From positions 3,968,001 to 4,032,000 of the forward strand of contig JBBCBC010000043.1 of assembly GCA_037126765.1 (NCBI GenBank): DNA of 64,000 bases. Direction: 5' to 3'. Positions 35,239 through 47,914 of the stretch are shown one piece after another; positions within the stretch are counted from its first letter, which is position 1; each line of letters starts with the position of its first letter. The translations under genes and the position numbers were made by a program. The notes below the pieces were generated by a model. It saw nothing but the letters and a program-made list of their open reading frames with translations. It was not told the DNA's origin and ran no database searches. The DNA is from Stenogyne calaminthoides (lineage: Eukaryota; Streptophyta; Magnoliopsida; Lamiales; Lamiaceae).

Positions 35239-36672
35239 GCTAAACTGAAATAAATAACAATTTGTATAAGCACAAAATTATCACTCAATTCGATCACATA
35301 GTTCATATCAAAATCTCAAAACAATATGAACATGCATCAGCCGACATCTCAAAACAGTTTAAATAGGTCACGTTGGGTGAACTGTCTATTTAAACACATT
35401 CAAGCAGGTTAAAAATAAGAACAGTTACAAACCTTTAATTCAAAAATTAATAGTCTGCTCCCACTTGACCAATATAAAATTGACAGGGACTTCGGAGAAG
35501 CATATGCATATCAATTTTATACCTAAGTAATAACAATGATTAAATACAGAATTATTACTTCGCTTTGTACGAGTCTCGTTGGGAGGGTCATCGTCGCCAC
35601 TAATAATAATTCACAATCATCCTTTTGGGAATTTATTCATGTGAAATCCATCTTTTGGCCGTTCCGTTGGGAAAATTTCTCCAAAAGTGGAGGTCAATTT
35701 GACGTAATTTTATTATCCGGAATAAAATTTGTCAATAAAACATACTTAGTAATTTTCGAAAGTGAGATTTTATTTTAGACAATTCCAAATCATGCAAACA
35801 TATTTAATAAATAAAATTGCACGAATTTAAAACAAGCATCAAGACTAAATAAATCACGTTGGACACATATATCCAACTGTCGTGGTTTAAATTCCAAATC
35901 TTGATCTTGAGAAATCGTCCCTTCTTTTACTTTCATCGTTCGTCTTGAAAAGCTCCCACTGAATCCACAACAATTCTTTAAAACGTCCTCCGTTTTGGGT
36001 TAGGACGACATCCGGAAAACGAGTAGCTCACGACCCTGAACGCGAGTCGTATGCGCCTAGGCGCAAGCCCCGGTCCGGATCAGCCATCCCGCCCCCGTCG
36101 CCCATGGCACATTCGAGTGGAGCTTCGCCCGGATGCTTCCACGTCCAGGGTCCTTCGCCCCACCCCCGAAACAGCCACGCCCGCCTGCTTTCCCGCGCAC
36201 GTCCGACATGCGGGTCGCCTGACGCCCAGTAGCCTCGCGCGCGACCAGCTCGCCCCGTCAGCCTCCCTCTTCGCGATGCGCGCGGTCGCTTGGCCTTCGG
36301 CCTAGCCCGCGTGCTTCGTCTTGGATCGCGTACGTCCGAAAACTTGGACGTCCGTCTTTAACTCTTCATCTCCGTTTTCGTTCACGATCCGGTTACAATT
36401 TATTTACGAAAAATAAATAAACCTAGATCTAGACTAGTCTATTACATTGATCAAATCAAACAAATCCTAATCTACTCGTGGATTTTCTCACGAGGCAAAA
36501 CGAATCCGAACGAATCGAATTAAAAACCAACAATTTATTTGCATGTAAATGAGCACATTAAAATACCATGACAATTGGATACCTGCAAAACAGATCTAAC
36601 AGTTCTATTATCCAATTTTAATTTTAATGAACAACAATTTAAATTACAGTTTAAAAGATTAGAGCCCGAACC
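35239..36672 (-). other. F1 copy A leader with GC-rich island
   Basis: This is the region between the primer site and gag. Most is AT-rich and non-coding. About 36030-36320 is strongly GC-rich, with no frame I would call coding; the 84-aa open stretch on the plus strand is Arg/Pro/Ser-rich and unsupported. Copy B lacks this island because of a deletion. Confidence 0.75.
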
Positions 36673-36687
36673 AGGGCTCTGATACCA
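36673..36687 (-). other. F1 copy A primer-binding site
   Basis: On the minus strand the sequence two bases inside the 5' LTR is TGGTATCAGAGCCCT. TGGTATCAGAGC is the standard plant Copia primer site, complementary to the 3' end of initiator-Met tRNA. It is followed by a GGGCTCT/AGAGCCC inverted repeat that could form a small stem. Confidence 0.93.
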
Positions 36688-36689
36688 GT

Positions 36690-38533
36690 TGTTGGGATAA
36701 CATATGCCAGGATCTATCGGGATGACCTCATAAACACAAATTAAAATTAAAATTATTACTAACATGAATTTACCTAAGTGAATTCAAATAATAATTAATC
36801 CAACAACAACATGCAAATAATATTTCACGTAAAACATCCTAGCATGCGGAATTTCTAGGAGTTTACGTAAACGTACCAGTTGGAAAGACGATCTGAGACA
36901 GACAGGATCAAGTATCTGGATACCCACCAAAAGTCCTTCTCAAGTATTCTCAAGTCCTCGTCCAATAACCCTGGTGGAAGGTTCTCCTATGAACGATTTA
37001 TAAAACAAGGAAAATAAAATATTGGTGCACCACCTTTGTGGATTTCTAATATTTCCAACACATGGAACACTAGTTGGGAATGAAAATTTTATCCCCTACT
37101 TATAAGACAAAGGGATTCGAAATTTTAGTGCACAATTATGGCTAGGAAAGATCTTTTCTTGATCTCCAAGAAATCTTGAATATATCCAATATATTCTTCT
37201 TTCCATGTGTATTTTTCCACAAAAATCTCACACCCTTATTTAGCCTAAATTTTCGAAAAAAACAAGAAGATTTACAAGATTGGATCTTTCTTGAATTTAT
37301 GAGATATTCTTGTATTCCAAGAATACATATCTTTCTCCATAAAATCTTTCCAAGAAAATCAAGAAAATCTTTCTTCCCTTTCTTATACACTATTTTCGAA
37401 AGATTCAGTTAAAGAAGCCAAGTGGGAGTTTTCTTGAATTTATGGGATAATCTTGTATTCCAAGAATACATTATTTCCTTTCCATAAAATCTTTTCAAGA
37501 AAATCATTCTCCCTCTTTTTTTAATATTTTCGAAAAAAATAGGAAATATGGCTACAATAAATTTATTTTATTTTAAGCACCTTTTATTTATTGGACTATA
37601 ATTTGGGCTACTTGAGGGGCCTTTAGGAGAATTAAGATGGACATTCAAATGGGCTTATGAATTCTAATATTGAGCCACAATATAATTCAGCCCATTAATA
37701 TTAATTAATGCCACTATATAATTAATATTGCACTATCCAACTTAACCCATATTACGGTAATATGGCTCCCGGTCATTATTTCCAGTGTTTAAGATTATTT
37801 AGTCCATTAATTAATTAAGCCATTGAAAAACTTTATATTAATTAATATTTTTATCCTTGGAGTAAGGACAGCCCAGCTTTATTATCCATACCGGAAAATT
37901 AATTCCACTTGCAAGATTTGGTATGATAAAGGTTCTGGGCCCACCAAGGGGACCAATCAAGCAAGACATTGCAAGCACACGATTCTCTGTATTAATTTAG
38001 CAACTGTCGTGCAATTAATATTATTGCCCAAGATATAGGGTATCGAAGTCGCAATGATTCTCTTCCCATTTATAAGTCAAAGCAATAATTACTAATCACA
38101 CACAGTCCTTATTATGTTACAGAGATTAAGAAATCAACAACCACTGAGGTCTAACTCTTCATCCCTTAAGTCAGCGCGAATGAGTTTATCCTCTCTGTAG
38201 GTCCGCTTCAGCGCATCGAATGCACTAGTCTAATCTCTTGGTCAAGACAAGCCAATCTGAGCCTTACACATCAAGTTTTACCAATAGATTGTTCGGATCT
38301 ATCTAAGTTGTGAAACACACACTCGTATACAAGGCACTGTTAACGTGATCTTCTGTGATCTGATATCACCACGTTAACTACAATGTAACGCGTGTTATGA
38401 ACGGTTTGCAATAAATATATATAACATTCAATCATATTTAAAGCAACAGTGATAAACAATTTATTTCAGTAAATAAGTGTTTAATACATAGGTTATACAA
38501 AGTAAAAACATACTTTCACGTATAACCCCAACA
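36690..38533 (-). repeat. F1 copy A 5' LTR
   Basis: 1844 bp, beginning TGTTGGGATAAC and ending CCCCAACA on the plus strand, followed by AATAT. It is the 5' LTR because the primer site and gag lie on its left, read on the minus strand. Confidence 0.95.
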
Positions 38534-39042
38534 AATATTTATATATATATATATTTTTTGCGCCATGTTATTTAAATAAATCTTTTTAGATTGGGTTGTA
38601 TAGAAAAGGATTAGGGCAAACCTTCTATGAGTTAAAATTTATGTAAACTGTTTTTCAGTGAGTATCACTATTGTACATAAGATGTATAATTATATAAAAA
38701 TCAAATATTTTTTAAAAGAAATATTTTATATGCACAACGATAGTACTCTATATGCATAATAGTGATATTAAAAAAAAGTGATATTAAAAAAAGAGAATTT
38801 ACGGTAATCCTAATTTACAGAAGATCAACTCAAAAGAATCTAGTACTAATTTTTTTTTTTCGAATACCCAATTAAATTGAAAAAATGTTTTTCTTTTTTA
38901 GTCATAAATGGATAGTGTAGATACCATCTTTTTAGGAGTCCTTTGAACATTTTTCATCGTGAAATTAGTTTCATATGTAAAAATTTGATCCCCTTAATAA
39001 TCACAACTAATATCCTTTTTATAATATAAATTTTATTTTTTA

Positions 39043-39204
39043 CTCCCTCCGTCCCAGGATTATTGCAACATAGAAATCGGATCGCAAACCAAGAAAAGTG
39101 GAATAAAGTGAGTTTGAGTTGAATAAAATAAGGGTATTGTGTGTGTAATAATATTATATTGGTTTCATTTTTAGGAGTGTTGCAGTAATGTTGGATGGAG
39201 GGAG
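39043..39204. mobile_element. Second Stowaway MITE, 162 bp, TSD TA (U4)
   Basis: The left end is CTCCCTCCGTCCCAGG, and the right end is the complementary GATGGAGGGAG. TA lies at 39041-39042 and 39205-39206. The empty site (TTTTTAGTTATTAAAA) is visible in U1 and U2. Confidence 0.93.
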
Positions 39205-39813
39205 TAGTTATTAAAATTAATATCCTTTAATAATATAAATCGAATTTTTTTATCTAATTTCACAGATCTTGTATACATGTGAAATTTGTTCACACTATAT
39301 TCGGTCTCTTTTTAATTGTATATTCGTTTCTTTTTATAATTAATTGTATATATTGGGATAGAATATCTGTGAAATATTTAGTTGTATTTTAATCTCATAT
39401 TTTTTGACGTATACTAATGAAATTATCTACTTGATAAACATGGAAGCGATATAGATTCTTGTGTTCTTCTTAGCTTATCAAGATTATATATCAGACTTTG
39501 TCTAAAAGTACAGGTATCTTTCAATTTGAGCTCTTCTTACGTTTTAATCCTCAATTTAATTAGTTGTAATATTTTTTTAAAGAATACAGTACATTTAAAA
39601 CCTACAAATATAATGAAACATACTTGCGTGATACGTCTAATGGTGAGACGGAGTATAATTTGATCATATAGTTTTAACACTTACGAAATGATGAGTGTTG
39701 ATTTATACTACTTTGTACTAATTTCATGTATGAAATCGTCTTATACAATTTTTTATCTTTAAATATAGATGAGACATTCTAATATGAATTTTTGTCTTTT
39801 AATATAAATAGTA

Positions 39814-40073
39814 CTCCCTCCGTCCCACTATATTTGTCTCACCTTCCTTTTATGGACATTCCACTGTATTTATCTCAGTCCATAAAACAAAAAAGTAACA
39901 CTCTACTAAGTATTATTTTAATAATATTCCCCTCACTTTTTATTCCAACTAATCCAAATCCCTTCACTTTTTATCCATTAAATACTATAAAAGTCCATTA
40001 TCTATTATTTTAATATTTTTTCTTAAACAATTCAACTAAAAGAAGTGAGACAAATATATCGGGACGGAGAGAG
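39814..40073. mobile_element. Stowaway MITE copy (U4)
   Basis: Same element as at 11388-11647, but with the canonical left end CTCCCTCCGTCCC. TA flanks both sides. Confidence 0.92.
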
Positions 40074-40509
40074 TAACTATTTAAAATTAATACAATGATT
40101 AATGGCTAGAGTTTTTGTCTTTTAATATAAATAGTAACAGTTAATTTTAATTTTTTTTTTGACAGGAATAGTAACTGTTTAAAATTAATAAAATGATGAA
40201 TGGCTAAACTTTCCTACCTACTTTAGGATTTGGTCAAGAATTAAATGCTAGTTATAACTTTTTTGAAGACATTCAATTTCATTCGTATGAATCTTATCAG
40301 TCTTGTCAATGTGTTTCATTATTTAACAGCTGCACCATTAAACTGTAATAAAGGTGATTGAATAGTAGTCGCATTTGTAATTGCAATATCAAGAGCCTGC
40401 AGTGATGACCTATACTATATTTATGGTCAATAATCATATTTTTAATATTATCTTTAAAAAAAATATTAAAAAATGGATTTCTTTTTTTAAAGTTTTAAAG
40501 GATGTGGTT

Positions 40510-41067
40510 GAGAAAATATCACAAATGGTCATGTAACTTTGTCCGAATCAAAAAATAGTCATGTAAGTTTTTATTTTATCAATTGTGGTCCTTTAGGTTT
40601 CAATTGTGGTCCTTTTTGCCGGATAATTTAAAATTTGATCGAAAAATTGACCTAACTTTTTATTCTGGTAACATTGACGGTCGCCACCACTCTCATTTGA
40701 ATTGTCTTTCATCAATGAAGAAAAACCCTCAATCAATTTCATGTTTTGTTTACACCTCTACCGTGAATCGCAACTTCAAAATCACGAATTTTATTCATTA
40801 TCGTGGCTAATTTCGAGTGATTTACGTTGAGGAGAGTGCCGAAACTTATACTATTCTCTTCCTTTAATTGAACCCATCATTTCAATATTTTTTTCGCATT
40901 ATTTTGTGTGCTACATAATATTTTCGGTCATTTTCGGTCAAATTTTTCAATTTTCCGGCGAAAATTAATAGAATTGAAATAAAAAAGACCAAAATTGATA
41001 AAGTAAAAACATAAAGGACCATTTGTGGATTCGGACAAAGTTACAGAATCATTTGTGATTTTTTCTC
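40510..41067. mobile_element. TIR element copy (U4, 558 bp)
   Basis: Same element as at 12038-12576, with GGATGTGGTT at 40500-40509 and 41068-41077. Here the right terminus reads CTC, so the two TIR ends agree better (GAGAAAAWATCACAAATG). Confidence 0.82.
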
Positions 41068-41377
41068 GGATGTGGTTTATTAAACTTTTATCTTTAGAAA
41101 AGAGGATATTTGGCTCAATTAAGTGATTAACAACTCAACTTGCCTCTAAATAATTCAAATCTAAAACATAGTCTTTTTAATTATGAGATCGAATATCATA
41201 GCGCCAGTTAGTCCATTTTTATTTAAGTGTCAGTTAATTTATTTTTATATGTATCAATCCAAGACTTGACTTTTTTCAATGTTTGATAATTTTGAAGATT
41301 TTCAATCCATGTCATACACAATGACGACATAAACAGCGTAAATCTCCATTTTTTTTATAATCTTATATAATTAGATT

Positions 41378-42670
41378 GAGAAATGAATATTTTGTTTTGC
41401 ATGACATTGAGAACAAAAATTCTAGCAAAAACTGAGGGAAAAAACCTATGAATTAACAGTTAATATAGAATAGAGATATATCAAACTATTTTAAAAGTTA
41501 GCCTAAATGTAGTCTCTTGTACACTATTTGCATCAATTAACTATTAATATTGTTCGATAAAAAATACATATATAATTAATATTGTTCAGAGAGAATAACT
41601 AATAATAATCAATTAACTATTATTTAGTTAAAATAGCTCATAATAAACAACTAATATTATTAATTAAAAATAACTAATAATAATTAACTAATTGTTTAGT
41701 AAAATAATTAACACTGTCTAAATATGCATTGAAGTTGTAAAATGCAAGTGCATATAAAATTATATTTATCATAAATTAGTTACCTCAAAGAAAAAAAAGT
41801 GGTTAATACAATAATTGTTTCATCCGCAACAAGCTATGGGACCAATTGGTTGTCCAGATTTCAACCCAAAACTTAAGAAGATTGATATCGCCTAACAAAT
41901 ACTATTATGTGTTTGAACCCCAATCAAGCAAAACTCATATGACGTTAGAAAATTTGGAATTGATGTGCCTAACTTTTTTCTATTTATTTTAGCTTTTCAT
42001 TTATTTAATTAATGCTAAACCATAATACTTCTATAAATCTAATGTTCAATTTTAATCATCAAGAGAATCCAATGTCTATGATTTTTCCCTTTTCTGTCCC
42101 AAAAAAAAAGAAAAAAGATATTTCCCTTCTAATTATTTTTGACATGCCATTATAAACAAATTTAGCAATGAAACAAAAGATTGAAAATATTGCATTATAC
42201 ATATTTTTATTGTTGGCTAAGTCTTGTATGTATCTAGGTGCACGGTACACTCTTAGTGCATTTAGAACCGTGCAACTTGTTATATTAAAAGATGCAATTT
42301 ATTTATATTGAAACGTGTAACTTTTTTTATATTAATTAATAGTGGTGCTCTTAAAATAATCACTTCTTAATTTGTCATAAAATAACATAAGACAAATGAC
42401 ATATAGAATTATGAAGACACCAATATTCATCGTACTTTAGGCACAAAAGTAGATATAAGGGTACAATTTCCTAATTGCCATATTATATGTCACATCAAAA
42501 GTCTTGGGTCATAAACGAAGACATAAATCAAACAATTAATATCTACATAATTGATGGACCTAATACAGTTAAATAGTTTGAAATTTCTATAAGATGTATC
42601 TTTAAAGCTTATTAAGGAAAAGGACCACGAACCGTGTTCAACTCGCGTTTTAGCAACATAGGAGACAAAT
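41378..42670. other. 1.3-kb extension found only in the enlarged units
   Basis: This sequence has no counterpart in U1/U2 and is repeated at 59471-60656. It is AT-rich with TTAACTATTAATATTGTTC and AATAATTAACTA motifs. I see no gene, no clear termini and no family signature. It separates the monomer end from the 5.2-kb LTR element. It may be flanking DNA captured when the enlarged unit formed. Confidence 0.6.
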
Positions 42671-43107
42671 TGTTGCGAGTGGTTTTTTGTGGAGAGTATT
42701 ATGTGGCTTAATTGATAACAACTCACAAACAAAATGATTAATCGAACAAGAACACTGCGGAAAGAACCGTAGTTCTTCTCTGAAATGTGGGTGTAGGTAT
42801 ATAAGGGGAATGAGGGAAACATTCTAGAGTTTTTTTTAAGCAATGAAATGTGAGGTCCTTTATATAAAGAGGACCAGCACGACAAATCATAAGCACGACA
42901 AATCAATAAGCACAACAAGTCACGTGCATAAAGCATGACAAAACATATGCGTAAGCACGACAAATCACGTGGTCTCGGTGGGACCTGCTGACGTGTGATA
43001 ATTCGTCCTGCTGACGTGTGATAAATCTGGTGATGCTGACGTGTGATATATCTGCTGACGTGTGATAAATCTGGTGATGCTGACGTGTGATATATCTGAG
43101 CACAACA
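42671..43107 (-). repeat. LARD-like element 3' LTR
   Basis: 437 bp. It contains a TATATAAAG box on the minus strand (near 42860), preceded on that strand by five copies of a TGACGTGTGA motif (42987-43090) and a CACGTG box. Confidence 0.9.
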
Positions 43108-43289
43108 ATAGCCCCCAAGATCGGGCTGTGACGTTGTTCAGAGCTCGATATTGTTTCATGTCTCGACCAGATTTTTACTTTTGTTGCATCTGCAGTCACA
43201 TTGTTTGCCTCCGAGCTTGCTCGGGTTCCGTATGAGATCTTGATCGTTCAGAATGAGCCTCTGCATAGAGGATCTTACCTTCTCTCGTC

Positions 43290-44240
43290 GTCGATATAGT
43301 CGTGCTTTCGTGCTTGGTGAGCCCGTTATCTGAGTCTTTTACGTGCTTTCGTATTTGAGAAAACCCATCGTCTGAGTCTTTTCAGTCTTTCGTGCCCAGA
43401 GCCCGTCGTATGAGTCTTTTTTACTTTCGTGCTTGGGAGGCCGTCGTCTGAAGTCTTTTTAATCTTTCGTACATCGGGAGGAGCCCGTCGTCTGAGTCTT
43501 TTCTTTCTTTCGTGCTTGGGGCCCCGTCGTCTGAGTCTTTTTTTTGTCTTTCGTGCCGGGAGGAGGCCGTCGTCTGAGTCTTTTTACGTCCTCGTGCCGA
43601 GGCCGTCGTACAAGTCTTTTAAATGCTTTCGTGCTTGAGGGAGCCCGTCATCTCGTGTCTTTTTACGTGCTCTTTACTTTGGAGAGAGCCCGTCGTCTGA
43701 GTTTTTTACGTACTCGTGCTTTAGAGAACCCGTCGTCTGAGTTTTTTCGTACTTTCGTGCCGAACCCGTCGTCTGAGAATTTCGTACGTGTGCTCGTGCC
43801 GATCGTCTGAAGTCTTTTGTCTTTTATTTCGTGCCGGAGAGCCCATTAAATGCGAGTCTTTTACGTGCTCGTGCCAGGGGGAGCCCGTCGTCTCGAGTCT
43901 TTTCGTACTTTCATGCTTGAGGCCCCGTCGTGCAGTCTTTTACCGTGCTTTCGTGCCGGGGGGCCCGTCGTCCCTGTATTTTTACCCTTGCTTCGTGCCC
44001 GGGGAGAACCGGTCGTCACGAGTATTTTTTATGCTTTCTTTCTTCGGGGAGAACCCCGTCGTACGAGTCTTTTTCTATACTTTCGTGCCGGGGCCGGAGA
44101 ATCTTTTTTTGCTCAGCCGGGGAGAGCCCCATCGCATCAGTCTTTTTTACTCGTGCCAGACTTCGAGGAGCCCTGGGGAGACGAAGTCTTTTTTTCTTTC
44201 GTGCTTTCGGGAGGAGCCCCATTGTACGAGTCTTTTTTAT
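43290..44240. repeat. Minisatellite A in LARD-like element (about 42-bp unit)
   Basis: About 20 or more degenerate units of 38-46 bp follow the pattern GAGCCCGTCGTCTGAGTC, then TTTT, then CTTTCGTGC and a G-rich spacer. Units vary in length and sequence. Open frames crossing this array have no protein similarity that I recognise. Confidence 0.88.
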
Positions 44241-44255
44241 GCTCGTGGGAAAATG

Positions 44256-44606
44256 GTCTTCAGGGGTAGCTCGTCGGAGAGAGCCAGATGGGATCCTGCT
44301 CAAGACGAGCAAGTCTTCAGAGATGGCTCGTCAGAGAGAGCCGAATGGGATCCTGCTCGAGATGAGCAGGTCTTCTGAGATGGCTCGTGAGAGAGAGCTA
44401 GATGGGATCCTGCTCGAGATGAGCAGGTCTTCTGAGATGGCTCATCAGAGAGAGCCGAATGGGATCCTGCTCGAGATGAGCAGGTCTTCTGAGATGGCTC
44501 GTGAGAGAGAGCTAGATGGGATCCTACTCGAGATGTGCAGGTCTTCTGAAATGGCTCGTGAGAGAGAGCAAGATGGCAGGTCTTCTGAGATGGCTCGTTG
44601 AAGAGA
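44256..44606. repeat. Minisatellite B in LARD-like element (57-bp unit)
   Basis: About six head-to-tail units of 57 bp (CTCGTSAGAGAGAGC ... GGGATCCTGCTCGAG ... CAGGTCTTCTGAGATGG). The last full-length-type unit is shortened by an internal deletion. Because 57 is divisible by three, the array keeps a frame open and creates a spurious open reading frame of over 200 codons. Confidence 0.92.
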
Positions 44607-44639
44607 ACCGAAGATACTTGAGGGAGCTAGGAGAGTTTG

Positions 44640-45580
44640 CGCTCGTCGTCGACCACTTAAGGCCGAGCAATTTGCGACTTTCCTTTGTCCATATCGTCTT
44701 ACTAGCTGTGCGATTTATAGGAGTAAATTTTGCTCTCGTCGTCGACCACTTATGGCCGAGCAGTTTGCAATCTTTACCCCGTATAAATCGTCTGACTGAC
44801 TATGTGGTCTCACAAGAGAGCCAAAGTCGATGAAGGCAAGCAGGTTAATGCTGATAGAGGCGGACCGGTCACGCCGAAACAAGGAGCCAACATCTCATCG
44901 CCGAGAAGGCGGAGAATACTTCGCTAAAACGGCGGACTGGACACCGCCGAGTTAGCGGAAAGCCGACGCCGAGGAGGCGGGCTAGTCGTCGCTGCGAAAG
45001 CCGACGATCTCATCACCGAGAAGACGAAGAATACTTCGCTAAAACGACGGACTGGACATCGCCGAGTTAGCAGAAAGCCAACGCCGAGGAGGCGGGCTGG
45101 TCATCACTGCGAAAAGCGTATTTATCTTACCGCCGGAAGCGGAGAATGCTTCGCTAAAAAATGGCGGATCGATATCGCCGAAGTTAGCGGAAAACCGACG
45201 CCGGTGGGTGGGCATGGTTATCGGCTGTAAGCCGACGATCTCACCGACGAGAAGGCGGAGAATGCTTATAAAACGGGCGGATCGACATCGCCGAAGTTAG
45301 CGGAAAAACCGACGCCGGGAGGCGGGCTGGTTGTCGCCAGAAAGCCGACGCATCTCATCGCCGGTGAAGGCGATAATGCTTAAAATGGCGGATCGGGTAT
45401 CGCTGAAGTTAGCGAAAGCCGACGCCGGAGAGGCGGGGCCGGTTATCGCCGGTGGAAAGACGATGATCTCATCGCCGAAGGCGGTATTGCTGCCACGAGT
45501 CGGGCGGGTATAATCGCCGCCGGAAGGCGGTATTGCTCGGGCCGTAATGTTTTACATAATCATCGCCGAGAATGCGGTAT
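44640..45580. repeat. Minisatellite C and short duplication in LARD-like element
   Basis: About 44640-44830 holds two copies of a roughly 105-bp segment (CTCGTCGTCGACCACTTA...GGCCGAGCA). From about 44860 to 45580 there are about six degenerate units of 110-125 bp rich in CGCCGAGAAGGCGGAGAATG and AGCGGAAAGCCGACGCCG. No coding sense is evident. Confidence 0.82.
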
Positions 45581-47416
45581 TGCCAAATACTTAATAGCGC
45601 ATAATCGCATAAGTGGCTTTTTTTTGTAATTTGGCGGTAGTTCCCATTTTCTTCTCGAATGAATTCAACATTGTGTTTGCCTATGCCCTCGAACTTCTTT
45701 TTCGTTTTGATTGTCTTATTGATGTTGCAATCGGTTGATCGTCTTATTTAGGTGCGACCAGATGGGTTAACTTTATGAACCCCCTTTCTTGGTTCGCAAT
45801 CGTCTTATTTATAGCGCGATCACTTCGTTATAGGGCCGTCTTATTTAGGCCTCGACCCCGCACTCATCACCCGCTTTTACTTTCTGGTATCTGTAAGTCT
45901 GACGAAATCTATTTTGCATTGCGTACCCATTACTCGCTTTTTGTCATGGGGAATCGAGTCTGAACTTCGTTTGTCGGTGAACATAGACTTGGGCTCGTTC
46001 GTCTTTGTTCGGGTCGTCCGGCTTAGGTGCGACCTCTTCGTAGGCAAGACCAATATGAATGAAAATAAACGAATGAATGAAAAGCCACGAGGACATAAAC
46101 ATAATAAACCTGGTGGAGTGGGTAAAAGGACTACCCGTAGATTCTTTGAGTAGCTCGTGAGACTCCGAATGCTTGTCTAATTTTCTTCTCCCGAACTGTT
46201 GTCGTTTTTTTTTTTTTTTTTACTTGGGCAGAAAAAATCGGCCCCACAAATAAATAATAACAAACCCGTGCCCCCATGCATTATCAAATTGATTACTTGG
46301 GCCCCAATCTGGGCCATTAATTAGTAATGTAAAAACGGGCGAACTCGTATATCCTACTTCATTAAACCGGTCCAAATTTCCCCCCATGAAATCAAAGCCC
46401 GACTAAATTGGGCCCCAATATTAATTAAACCCGGGCCCAAAATTTTAATTAAAACGGCCCAGTCCTTTTTTTTTTGCTAAGAGTAAAAAGTTCGGCCCAT
46501 GGTATAAAAAATTCGGCCCAACACTCACTCAGGCCCAAATGATGTATAAGATCAAGACCAAAATATACGCACCTCTCTTATCTTCTAGCGGTGCAAATCA
46601 CACCTATTTGACACAAATGAAACCTAGTTCCCCGCGGGAGAAAGAACGGGCGTACACGGCGACCTGCGGGGACCAAGGCTACGCAAGGAGGTCGGTGGGC
46701 TTGAGAAAAATTCACGCATGGGTCCGCCGAGGCCGGATATCGGGATATGCTCGCTAGCCGCGATTTTTAGGCGTAGGCTAGGGGCTCAATGCTTCCGCCG
46801 CTTTTGAGGCGCTGGGAGGCTCGTCTCGAGCATGGGGGTCGCTGAATTGTCAGCTGATGAGGCCGATCTAAGACGAGGGCAACGACTCGGTTGATATATT
46901 TCGCGAAGGCGGGCGACGCATGTACGGGCACTGAAATACCTATTGTGTTCGGGTACTACGACACCGGTGCAGCCGGGGCGATAGCGGAGGCTTACGATTT
47001 CGTGGCGGTGATAGCGACGCCGGCCTTCGTGGAATCGGACGGTGGAGGTGGGAGGCGCTTCACGTACCTCTTTCTTCATCTTCCCCATTTTTTTTCGTAT
47101 GTATCCAGATGTATACGCGAGTCCTGCGGTATGTTGGATTTTTTTTGTTTTGGGGATTTTGATTTTGGATTAGGGGTTTCGTGCTTGTGGTCATGAGCCG
47201 AGGGTGGCGGTGGTGAGGCGGTGCCGCTGGCAAGACGCGCGTAATCGGGAACCCCTCCTTCTCCTTATGTTCGTATCTCAGACTGCTCATACAGGGGTTT
47301 TTTTTTTGTTGGGTGGAATGGAATTTCGTGTTCTTGTGATTTTTTTTGGATTTGGATTCGAAAATTTGACGTTGTTCTTGACGAATTTTTCAATTGACCC
47401 TCCTTATAGCGCCAGT
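45581..47416 (-). other. LARD-like element 5' internal region
   Basis: Mixed-composition DNA with polyT/polyA tracts and a GGCCCA-rich stretch (46220-46520) resembling internally repeated GGGCCCAA motifs. Then comes a GC-rich tract (46640-47080). The primer site TGGCGCTATAAGG lies at about 47402-47414, minus strand. I could not recognise any conserved domain in either strand. Confidence 0.6.
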
Positions 47417-47909
47417 TGTTGCGAGTCGTTTTTTGTGGAGAGTATTATGTGGCTTAATTGATAACAACTCACAAACAAAATGATTAATCGAACAAGAACA
47501 CTGCGGGAAGAACCGTAGTTCTTCCCTGAAATGTGGGTGTAGGTATATAAGTGAAATGAGGGAAACATTCCAGAGTTTTTTTTAACAATGAAAGGTGAGG
47601 TCCTTTATATAAAGAGGACCAACACGATAAATCATAAGCACGATAAATCGTTAACCACGACAAATCGTTAAGCACGACAAATCAATAAGCACGATAAGTC
47701 ATGTGCATAAAGCATGACAAAACATATGCGTAAGCACGACAAATCACGTGGTCTCGGTGGGACCTCCTGACGTGTGATAATTCGTCCTGCTGACGTGTGA
47801 TAAATCTGGTGATGCTGACGTGTGATATATCTGCTGACGTGTGATAATTCGTCCTGCTGACGTGTGATAAATCTGGTGATGCTGACGTGTGATATATCTG
47901 AGCACAACA
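47417..47909 (-). repeat. LARD-like element 5' LTR
   Basis: 493 bp. It differs from the partner LTR mainly by copy number in two short internal repeats: six TGACGTGTGA motifs instead of five, and additional AGCACGAYAAATCGTTA units near 47635-47690. A TATATAAAG box lies near 47610 on the minus strand. Confidence 0.9.
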
Positions 47910-47914
47910 CAAAT

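Larger units (their letters stand above)
29392..38533 (-). mobile_element. F1 Copia retrotransposon, copy A, full length (9.1 kb)
   Basis: Two LTRs (29392-31234 and 36690-38533), an AATAT target duplication (29387-29391 and 38534-38538), a primer-binding site next to the right LTR and a polypurine tract next to the left one define a complete element transcribed on the minus strand. The order gag, protease, integrase, RT, RNase H is the Copia order. Frame breaks and a YVDN polymerase motif show it is not autonomous as assembled. The LTRs differ from each other more than they differ from the equivalent LTRs of copy B, so insertion is older than the duplication that made copy B. Exact lineage within plant Copia is not assigned. 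Confidence 0.95.
38534..41377. repeat. U4 monomer, portion right of the Copia insertion
   Basis: Resumes the monomer at AATATTTATATATATA and follows U1/U2 from the TA tract to the end of the TIR element and beyond. It differs from U1/U2 by an extra Stowaway MITE (39043-39204) and about 50 extra bases near 40375-40425. No gene. Confidence 0.9.
42671..47909 (-). mobile_element. Non-autonomous LARD-like LTR element (5.2 kb), TSD CAAAT
   Basis: Left LTR 42671-43107 (437 bp) and right LTR 47417-47909 (493 bp) both begin TGTTGCGAGT and end GAGCACAACA. CAAAT flanks the element at 42666-42670 and 47910-47914. Next to the right LTR the minus strand reads AC-TGGCGCTATAAGG, a primer-site-like sequence. 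Next to the left LTR it reads CTTGGGGGCTAT, a polypurine tract, so the element points left. The 4.3-kb interior has no gag or pol similarity; it is mostly GC-rich minisatellites. It would need enzymes from another element. The label LARD rests on structure only. Confidence 0.9.

Noticed and set aside
36673..36687. Sequence complementary to initiator-Met tRNA considered as a tRNA gene fragment
   Set aside because: Only the primer-site length matches and it sits next to the LTR, as expected for a Copia primer-binding site.
31235..36689. Search for an envelope-like third frame in the F1 element
   Set aside because: No open frame lies between RNase H and the 3' LTR, and gag starts normally after the leader; it is a plain Copia layout.
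43788..44601. Open frames of 139-223 codons in the LARD-like element
   Set aside because: They run through minisatellites A and B. The 57-bp unit is a multiple of three, so the frame stays open by chance. No known domain.
44256..44606. Regular repeat array considered as a CRISPR
   Set aside because: Units are contiguous without unique spacers, and the context is a plant retrotransposon.
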